41,028 nt of DNA from DALYLB01 sp046154695 (lineage in GTDB: Bacteria > Acidobacteriota > Blastocatellia > RBC074): NCBI GenBank assembly GCA_046154695.1, contig JBJXFI010000354.1, positions 1 through 41,028 of the forward strand, in the 5' to 3' direction. Positions 33,841 through 41,028 of this stretch are shown here, in pieces. The notes under the pieces were generated by a model, which was not told the origin of the DNA, did no database searches, and worked only from the letters and a program-made list of their open reading frames with translations. Position numbers and translations under genes: made by a program. The stretch's first letter is position 1. Every line of letters begins with the position of its first letter.

Positions 33841-35130
33841 TTATTTCTTCTTCGCCTTGCTCGCGTTGTAGGACACGCGCCAGATCTTCTTCCCGCCGTC
33901 ATCGACCACGAGCAGCGATCCGTCCCGGATCATGGTCACGCCGACGGGGCGGCCCCAAACGCTGTCCCCGGTCTCGTCCGGCACCCAGCCCATCAGGAAA
34001 TTCTCGTAGCCGCCCTCGGGTTTCCCTTTTTCAAAGGGGATGCGAATGACCTTGTAGCCCGATCGCCGGGACCGGTTCCACGAGCCATGCAGCGCGACGA
34101 AGGCATCGCCCTGATACTCTTTCGGAAACATCCTGCCGGTATAGAACTCGATGCCGAGCGCCGCCGAGTGCGGCTCGATCAGAACATCGGGAATCAGAAC
34201 CTTTTCGACCAGACTCATGCGCGGGTTCTTGACGCGGGGATCCAGATTTTTGCCCATGTAACAATCGGGCCAGCCATAGAAGCCGCCGTCTTTGACCGAG
34301 GTGGCGTATTCGGGCACCAGATCATCGCCGAGCAGGTCGCGTTCATTGACGGCCGTCCACATCTCCCCGTTGGCCGGATTCCAGGCGAGGCCGACGGGAT
34401 TGCGGATGCCCATGGCGAAGACGCGGTGGCCCGTGCCGTCGGGGTTGTATTCATTGATCGCCGCGCGGCGCGGATCCTCTCCCTCGTTGACGTTCGAGAG
34501 CGAACCGACCGAAACGTACATCTTCTTTCCATCGCGGCTGAAGAGCAGGTCGCGCGTCCAGTGGCCGCCCGTCGGAACTTCGAGCAGTTTCTCGGGCGCT
34601 CCCTCGAGCTTCGTCTGGCCGACCTCGTACTTGTATCGAATGACCGCCCCCGTGTTGGCGATGTAGAACCACGTCTGGGCGCCGATCTTTCGAATGGCCA
34701 TCCCGAAGGGCTTGTCCAGGCCGGCGACGAACGTGAACCGCTCCGTCGCGTTGTCGACGCGCCCGTCCCGGTTCGCGTCGCGAAGCAGATAGATCGTGTT
34801 GCCTCTTGCGTCCGCCAGAAAGAGATCGCCGTTCGGCCCCTGCTTGACCCAGCGCGGCTCGAGGTAATTGCCCTCACTGAAAACGCTGAGCTCGAATCCC
34901 GGCGGAAGCGTCAGCGTCGCGCCGTCGGGTTGCGGGATCACCTTGGGAAATTTGCGCACGGTCGCCGTTTCAAAAGGCTTCGGCAATCCGTTCGCGGTCA
35001 GAACGATCCGTTTTCCACTGCCCGGCGACGCCGAGAACTCGACAGGATTCTGCGTCTGGCCGGAAACCGAAACCAGCAGCGCGAGCGTGAGCGCCGCGCT
35101 GCGAAAGATGCTTTTCATCGTTTGCTTCAT
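33841..35130 (-). CDS. secreted PQQ-dependent sugar dehydrogenase-like protein (GSDH/L-sorbosone dehydrogenase family)
   Basis: Predicted exported quinoprotein dehydrogenase, 429 residues, signal peptide to about residue 25. It has the beta-propeller pattern of the GSDH/sorbosone dehydrogenase family: LPPGFELSVFSEG, PRWVKQGPNGDLFLADARGNTIYLLRD, GLDKPFGMAI, GGHWTRDLLFSRDG, GHRVFAMGIRNPVGLAWNPANGEMWTAVNERD, DGGFYGWPDC, IEPHSAALGIEFYTG, YQGDAFVALHGSWNRSRRSGYKVIRIPF and DGSLLVVDDGG. Electron acceptor and substrate are unknown. The ATG at 35128-35130 has AGGAG about six bases upstream. It lies between trpB and trpA on the same strand, out of place in an amino acid operon; co-transcription is likely but the function is probably unrelated. 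Confidence 0.9.
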   Translation of the reverse strand: MKQTMKSIFRSAALTLALLVSVSGQTQNPVEFSASPGSGKRIVLTANGLPKPFETATVRKFPKVIPQPDGATLTLPPGFELSVFSEGNYLEPRWVKQGPNGDLFLADARGNTIYLLRDANRDGRVDNATERFTFVAGLDKPFGMAIRKIGAQTWFYIANTGAVIRYKYEVGQTKLEGAPEKLLEVPTGGHWTRDLLFSRDGKKMYVSVGSLSNVNEGEDPRRAAINEYNPDGTGHRVFAMGIRNPVGLAWNPANGEMWTAVNERDLLGDDLVPEYATSVKDGGFYGWPDCYMGKNLDPRVKNPRMSLVEKVLIPDVLIEPHSAALGIEFYTGRMFPKEYQGDAFVALHGSWNRSRRSGYKVIRIPFEKGKPEGGYENFLMGWVPDETGDSVWGRPVGVTMIRDGSLLVVDDGGKKIWRVSYNASKAKKK

Positions 35131-35167
35131 TTTTTCTCCTGATCAGGGAAGATTATGCAGAGGCTCC

Positions 35168-36990
<1,823 letters not shown>

Positions 36991-37151
36991 TGCGTCCTTC
37001 TTCCATCGCCGCGCCGAATCGGCTTTCGGCCCGGCAGCAGAATTGTTGCGTCCGAAGAGGAGCCTGGTGTGGATTTCCAGCCCTCACATTTCTCTCATTC
37101 GCACTCTCGCCAATTCGCGGTGACGGCTGGACCCCCACACCACGGTCCCCC

Positions 37152-37928
37152 CTACTGCAGCAGCCCTTTCAACGCGGCGCCCTCATCTTCGGCGCGCATC
37201 AGCTCTTCTCCGATCAGAAACCCGTGAAATCCCGCCGCGCGCAGCCGGTCGATGTCGCCGCGTGTGCGAATTCCGCTCTCGCTCACGAGCGTGATCTCGG
37301 GCGGAAGCTCGGACGCGAGTTCGAGCGAGGTGTCGAGCGTCGTCGCGAAGGTGCGCAGGTTTCGATTGTTGATGCCGAGCAGGCGAACGTCATAGGCCAT
37401 GACCTTTTTCAGCTCCTCGCGGTCGTGAATCTCGACCAGGGCGTCCAGCCCCAGCGCATACGCTGTCAGAAGCAGATCGTTGAAAAGCGGCCCCTCCAGC
37501 ATCGCCGCAATCAGCAGAACCGCGTCGGCGCCGGCGTGCGCGGCCTCATACAACTGATATTCATCGAAGATGAAATCCTTGCGAAGCAGCGGCACGGGCG
37601 CAATCTCCCGGACCGCCTGGAGATAGTAGAGCGAGCCGTCGAAGAAATCCTCCTCGGTGAGAACCGAAATCGCCGCCGCCCCATTGGCGGAATAATTGCG
37701 CGCGATGGCTACGGGATCGAACCGCTCCCGGATCACGCCCTTCGAGGGGGAGCGGCGCTTGATCTCGGCGATGATGTTGACGCCCTCGCGGCGCAGCGGC
37801 CGCGCGAATCGCCCGCCGCCGACCACGGTCGGAAGGGTCGCCCGCAGCTCCGCCAGCGTCCGCAGACGCTTGAGGTCCGCCAGCCGCTCGCGCTTCCGGG
37901 CGACGATCTGTTCCAGAATATTACTCAT
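37152..37928 (-). CDS. trpC: indole-3-glycerol phosphate synthase
   Basis: Closes the indole ring from CdRP; 258 residues, a free TrpC rather than a TrpC-F fusion. Motifs are MSNILEQIVARKRERLADL at the N-terminus, the catalytic IAEIKRRSPSKG, FDPVAIARNYSANGAAAISVLTEEDFFDGS, LRKDFIFDEYQLYEA, VEIHDREEL, INNRNLRTF and LVSESGI. All the usual active-site segments are present. Downstream in the transcript it is followed by trpF after about 160 bases with no visible element; upstream a 292-base gap with the nested-palindrome element separates it from trpD. Confidence 0.96.
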   Translation of the reverse strand: MSNILEQIVARKRERLADLKRLRTLAELRATLPTVVGGGRFARPLRREGVNIIAEIKRRSPSKGVIRERFDPVAIARNYSANGAAAISVLTEEDFFDGSLYYLQAVREIAPVPLLRKDFIFDEYQLYEAAHAGADAVLLIAAMLEGPLFNDLLLTAYALGLDALVEIHDREELKKVMAYDVRLLGINNRNLRTFATTLDTSLELASELPPEITLVSESGIRTRGDIDRLRAAGFHGFLIGEELMRAEDEGAALKGLLQ

Positions 37929-37947
37929 GGCAGTTCACTCAGGAGGC

Positions 37948-38172
37948 GTTTTGGAAATTCAGTTGTCTCAACCCGCGAAGCGGGTGGCAGAATATAGCCT
38001 GGGGTGGAGGCGCGAAGCCGGAACCCCAGGGTGGGAAACATGATTTCCGAGCCCGTGAAACGGGCGACAGCCCATGGGCTGTCGCCCGTTTCACGGGCTC
38101 GTGAGCGTTTTTGATGCGGTCATGGGGCTCACGCCCCAAGCTATATTCTGTCGCCTGCTTCGCAGGCTATAA
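37948..38172. mobile_element. nested-palindrome intergenic element, copy 1 (about 225 bp)
   Basis: The element has dyad symmetry: outer hairpins CCCGCGAAGCGGG (37971-37984) and GCCTGCTTCGCAGGC (38153-38167), inner ones CCTGGGG...CCCCAGG (37998-38030) and TGGGGCTCACGCCCCA (38123-38138), around a perfect 52-bp palindrome at 38049-38100 beginning GAGCCCGTGAAACGGGC. It fills most of the trpD-trpC gap. Copy 2 at 40840-41028 is in the opposite orientation. It has no coding capacity; transposase or host function is not seen in the window. Confidence 0.85.
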
Positions 38173-38220
38173 AAAAATCCAATGTCAAAACCCTCTCTAA
38201 AAAGAGCCACACGCTTTTTA

Positions 38221-39234
38221 TCATTGGTTGCTCAGTAAATGAAGTTGATCGAGCTTTTCCCGCGCGCCCCCGGAATCGAGCCCCCGCGAGGCCATCGCGA
38301 CGGCTTCCTTAAAATCGAAGACGAGGCCGGCGACATACAGCGAGGCGGCGGCGTTGAGCAGCACGAGGTCGCGCGCGGGGCCGGCGCGCCGTCCCTCGAA
38401 CAGATCGCGGATGATCGCGGCGTTCTCTTCGGCGGAGCCGCCGCGCAGCGAATCCAGCGGGGCGCGGGAGAGGCCGAAATCCTCGGGCATGATCACGAAT
38501 CGCGTGACGCCCGCGGAATCCGCTTCGTAAACATATGTCGCGGCCGAGAGCGAGACCTCGTCGAGCCCGTCGATGCCGCGAACGATCCAGGCGCGCTCGA
38601 CGCCCAGGCGCAACAGCGCCCGCGCCATCTTTTCACAAGCCGCCTCGTCCGAGACGCCGGCCACCTGAAACGGCGCGCCCGCCGGATTGGTCAGCGGGCC
38701 CAGCAGATTGAAGATCGTCCGCACGCCCAGCTCCCGGCGAACCATGGCCACGCGCCGCGTCGCCGCGTGATGCATCGGCGCGAAGAGAAAGCAGATGTCG
38801 ATCTCATCGAAGATCGCCTCGACGCGCTCGGGCGGCAGATCGACCTTCACGCCCAGCGCGCGCAGCACATCGGCGCTGCCCGATTTCGAGGTCACGCCGA
38901 CATTCCCGTGCTTGGCCACCGGCAGGCCGCAGGCGGCGACCACGAAGGCCGCGGCCGTCGAGACGTTGAATGTCTTCGCGGGGCTTCCGCCCGTGCCGCA
39001 TGTATCGATGAAGCGCGCGTGACGGGTCGTGACGCGCGCCGATCGAGCCCGCATCGTCTCGGCGAACCCGGCGAGCTCCTCCTCGGTCTCGCCCTTTTCC
39101 GCGAGCGCCGTCAGCGCCGCCGCGATGCGCGCGTCGGTCGCGTCCTCGCCGAGCAGCGCGTCAAGCAGCGCCGCCGCTTCGGCCTGCGTCAGATTCTCGC
39201 GGGCGATCAATCGATTGAGCAGTGATGTCAGCAT
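38221..39234 (-). CDS. trpD: anthranilate phosphoribosyltransferase
   Basis: Transfers phosphoribose from PRPP to anthranilate, the second step of the pathway. It has 337 residues. N-terminal helices (LIARENLTQAEAAALLDALL) precede DTCGTGGSPAKTFNVST (PRPP-binding GTGG loop), VAKHGN, SKSGSADVLRALG and FAPMHHAA, then FNLLGPLTNPA and GIDGLDEVSL. The KHGN motif is followed by VGVTS, where many homologues have RxxSS, a possible substrate-site variation. It follows trpG by 30 bases, so it is operonic. Being a free TrpD without a TrpG fusion is common in this phylum. Confidence 0.95.
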   Translation of the reverse strand: MLTSLLNRLIARENLTQAEAAALLDALLGEDATDARIAAALTALAEKGETEEELAGFAETMRARSARVTTRHARFIDTCGTGGSPAKTFNVSTAAAFVVAACGLPVAKHGNVGVTSKSGSADVLRALGVKVDLPPERVEAIFDEIDICFLFAPMHHAATRRVAMVRRELGVRTIFNLLGPLTNPAGAPFQVAGVSDEAACEKMARALLRLGVERAWIVRGIDGLDEVSLSAATYVYEADSAGVTRFVIMPEDFGLSRAPLDSLRGGSAEENAAIIRDLFEGRRAGPARDLVLLNAAASLYVAGLVFDFKEAVAMASRGLDSGGAREKLDQLHLLSNQ

Positions 39235-39264
39235 CCTTTTTTCCGGAACCGCGTTCCCGATCGT

Positions 39265-39834
39265 CTATCCCTTCAGCTTCAGAAAATTATTCAACACCTG
39301 CATGCCCATCGGGGTCATGATCGATTCGGGATGAAACTGCACGCCCTCGCAGGGAAACTTTCGGTGGCGCAGCCCCATCACGAGCCCGTCGGAGGTCGTC
39401 GCCGAGATCTCCAGCGAGGGCGGAATGCTTTCCCGCTCGACAATCAGCGAGTGATACCGCGTGGCGACGAACGGATTCTCGATCCCCGTGAAGAGGGTGC
39501 GGCCGTCGTGCAGGATCTGGCTCGTCTTGCCGTGCATTAGATACGGCGCGCGAACGACCCGGCCGCCGAAAGCCTGCCCCATCGCCTGATGGCCCAGACA
39601 TACGCCGAGCAGCGGCACCTTTCCGGCAAAATGCCGAATCACGTCGAGCGTGATCCCCGCGTCATCCGGCGTGCAGGGGCCCGGCGAGAGCACGATCTTC
39701 TCCGGGGCCAGCGCCTCGATGCCATCGATCGTGATCTGATCATTCCGAACGACTTCCGGCGCCGCCCCCAGCTCCCCCAGAAACTGCACCAGGTTGTAGG
39801 TGAATGAATCGTAGTTGTCGATGACGAGGATCAT
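39265..39834 (-). CDS. trpG: anthranilate synthase component II / glutamine amidotransferase
   Basis: Type I glutamine amidotransferase that supplies ammonia to anthranilate (or aminodeoxychorismate) synthase; 189 residues. Motifs are MILVIDNYDSFTYNLVQFLG, LSPGPCTPDDAG, GVCLGHQAMGQAFGG with the nucleophile C79, and GVQFHPESI with H168 and E170, so the triad is complete. The ATG (39832-39834) overlaps the upstream peptidase stop by ATGA, with GGAAAAGAG before it. TrpE, the partner subunit, is not in the window; the protein could also serve PabB if no dedicated PabA exists, as in many bacteria. Confidence 0.95.
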   Translation of the reverse strand: MILVIDNYDSFTYNLVQFLGELGAAPEVVRNDQITIDGIEALAPEKIVLSPGPCTPDDAGITLDVIRHFAGKVPLLGVCLGHQAMGQAFGGRVVRAPYLMHGKTSQILHDGRTLFTGIENPFVATRYHSLIVERESIPPSLEISATTSDGLVMGLRHRKFPCEGVQFHPESIMTPMGMQVLNNFLKLKG

Positions 39835-40766
39835 CTCTTTTCCTTGCTCTCTTTTTTCTCTTTTTTCGTCTTCACTTCGCGAAACGCGTGGCAGTCCGCG
39901 GCGTCGATTCGCGTGACCATCGACGCGGCCAGCCGGTATCCGAGATAGACGCCGGCCATGTCGATCCGGGCCACCTGATCGTTGCGGCCGTGCAGGATCT
40001 TCGGCCAGTCCTTGCTCAGACCATGAATCGTGAGGGCCGGAATCTTCCTGCGATTGAAGGAGGTGGAATCGGAGTCGCCGTTCGGAAGGTCGGCGTGCGC
40101 ATAGGGCATCTCCATCTCGCGGGCCACTGTCGCGGCCAGCGCCTCCAGCGATGGGACCGACATATTGTCCGCGACCTGCGGCATGGCCAGGCCGAGGCTG
40201 TCCACGTTGACCATCGCGCAATACTCCATAAGCTGCTCTTTCCTGATCGCGCCCGCCAACTGCGTGGAGCCGACCAGCCCCTCCTCTTCCCGCCCGAAAG
40301 CGACGAAGACCAGCGTCTTCTTCATCGGCGTGTCTTTCAACGTGCGATAGAGGTGGGCGATGGCGACGATGCCCGTCCAGTTGTCGATGGCGCCGCAGCC
40401 GTCGCCCGTCTTGTCGTAATGTGCTCCGATGACGATCTTCTCCGCCGTCTCGACGGCGGCGGGTTTGCGAATGAGGAGGTTCTCGACGCCGCCCTTCTTC
40501 TCGATGACGATCTCGCCGGGCGCGGCCCCCATCCGCTCGAAGAGAGCCTTGACCGCCGCCAGCCGCTCCTTGTTCTTGCAGGGCACGGCCTCGAACTCCG
40601 CCCGGATCTCCTCGTCGGTCGAGAGGCGCGGAACACCGGCGGAGCCGGCCTCCCGCGCAACGGGCGCGGCGGACTCCTGCGCATGACCGGCGCCGGAAAG
40701 GCCCAGCATTAGCGCGATGCACGCGAATGCAATCCTGTAGCTCATTCCCCGTCCCGATCCGTTCAT
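39831..40766 (-). CDS. secreted M28-family zinc aminopeptidase
   Basis: Exported peptidase of 311 residues with a signal peptide ending HAQ-ES at about 30-31. The M28 co-catalytic zinc ligands are visible: H116 in IGAHYDKT, D128 in AIDNWTG, E160/E161 in FGREEEG (catalytic Glu and ligand), D189 in VNVDSLG, and H259 in KILHGRND. It ends in a highly basic/acidic tail (KKEKKESKEKR). The start at ATG 40764-40766 was chosen because AGGAGA lies seven bases upstream; an ATG 15 bases upstream and one 21 bases downstream are alternatives. Its stop overlaps the trpG start by ATGA. A periplasmic peptidase coupled to trpG is unusual; a regulatory rationale is not evident. Confidence 0.9.
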   Translation of the reverse strand: MNGSGRGMSYRIAFACIALMLGLSGAGHAQESAAPVAREAGSAGVPRLSTDEEIRAEFEAVPCKNKERLAAVKALFERMGAAPGEIVIEKKGGVENLLIRKPAAVETAEKIVIGAHYDKTGDGCGAIDNWTGIVAIAHLYRTLKDTPMKKTLVFVAFGREEEGLVGSTQLAGAIRKEQLMEYCAMVNVDSLGLAMPQVADNMSVPSLEALAATVAREMEMPYAHADLPNGDSDSTSFNRRKIPALTIHGLSKDWPKILHGRNDQVARIDMAGVYLGYRLAASMVTRIDAADCHAFREVKTKKEKKESKEKR

Positions 40767-40787
40767 TTCCGTTCTCCTCATGAAATC

Positions 40788-40830
40788 GTTTGGAGTTCCG
40801 CCCTCAGGCCAATGGCATTAAGTTTAGAGT
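40788..40830 (+). repeat. solo end of the 188-bp MITE-like element
   Basis: GTTTGGAGTTCCGCC followed by CTCAGGCCAATGGCATT matches the left terminal repeat of the element at 22466-22653. Only one terminus is present. It sits between the M28 gene and the nested-palindrome copy 2. Confidence 0.65.
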
Positions 40831-40839
40831 TTTTTTGAA

Positions 40840-41028
40840 ATTCGGATCTTTGCAGCCTGCGAAGCAGGCGACAGCATATAGCCTGGGGCGTACGCCCCAG
40901 GACCGCATCGAAAACGCTCGCAAGCCCGTGAAACGGGCGGCAGAGCGTCCGCTGTCGCCCGTTTCACGGGCTTGAAAACCGTTTTTACCGGCCCTGGGGT
41001 TCCGGCTTCGCCTTCACCCCAGGCTATA
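40840..41028. mobile_element. nested-palindrome intergenic element, copy 2, truncated by the window edge
   Basis: Same order as copy 1 but reverse-complemented: GCCTGCGAAGCAGGC (40855-40869), the CCTGGGGCGTACGCCCCAGG palindrome (40881-40900), the central palindrome (40922-40973; outer 18 bp perfect, centre diverged), then the GGGGTTCCGGCTTCG segment and CACCCCAGGCTATA at the window end. It is continuous beyond the window, so its full length is not known. Confidence 0.8.

Noticed and set aside
37948..41028. Composite transposon bounded by the two inverted elements
   Set aside because: No transposase lies within or next to the elements and no target duplication is visible within the window; rearrangement remains only a hypothesis.

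Overview
The window is GC-rich and densely coding, and it looks like a chromosomal segment from an Acidobacteriota member of the Blastocatellia/Solibacter type. The evidence is indirect: an SBBP-repeat secreted protein whose C-terminus resembles the 'Solibacter uncharacterized C-terminal domain', a secretin carrying a cohesin-like domain, Ser/Thr kinase signalling with FGE and FHA modules, and many palindromic intergenic repeats. I saw no rRNA, tRNA, CRISPR array, phage gene or transposase. Most genes are on the minus strand; the block from about 16.6 to 27.2 kb and one gene at 29.6 kb are on the plus strand.

Layout. (1) 0.2-5.7 kb, minus: threonine synthase (thrC), an NYN RNase-like protein with a cold-shock-like tail, methylthioribose-1-phosphate isomerase (mtnA), an RskA-type anti-sigma factor without an adjacent sigma gene, and a cytochrome c lipoprotein. 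(2) 5.9-14.1 kb, minus: a type II secretion/type IV pilus-like operon transcribed gspF, gspE, gspD (secretin with C-terminal cohesin-like domain), two pseudopilins, and a PilM-like protein. No prepilin peptidase, PilN/O or GspC is present. (3) 14.8-15.9 kb: a secreted protein of unknown family. (4) 16.6-24.1 kb, plus: a possible small coupled ORF, a double-FHA adaptor, a membrane Ser/Thr kinase with an extracytoplasmic FGE-sulfatase domain, a PEGA/lectin-like secreted protein, and three unrecognised proteins, the last two with overlapping stop/start codons. (5) 24.3-29.4 kb: the SBBP protein converging on a secreted S9 prolyl-oligopeptidase-family peptidase. (6) 29.6-30.2 kb, plus: a zinc-ribbon membrane protein with a GspG-type C-terminal domain. 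(7) 30.5-40.8 kb, minus: an aromatic amino acid cluster transcribed M28 peptidase, trpG, trpD, trpC, trpF, trpB, a PQQ-type dehydrogenase, trpA, chorismate mutase, aroF-like, tyrA. trpE is not in the window.

The cluster would carry chorismate to tryptophan (trpG/D/C/F/B/A) and prephenate toward tyrosine (chorismate mutase, tyrA). Its DAHP-synthase-like member lacks two of the four metal ligands of the characterised type I-beta enzyme, which is the most surprising protein-level observation.

The most unusual DNA-level feature is intergenic. At least six junctions hold hairpins built from short 7-10 bp words, tandemly repeated and then repeated in inverted orientation. Each locus uses a different word. 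In several cases they lie directly on the stop or start codons of operon genes. There is also a 188-bp MITE-like element with about 38-bp terminal inverted repeats, and solo ends of it elsewhere. A roughly 225-bp nested-palindrome element with a perfect 52-bp central palindrome occurs twice in opposite orientation, flanking trpD-trpG-M28. A 154-bp insert is flanked by a 17-bp direct repeat.
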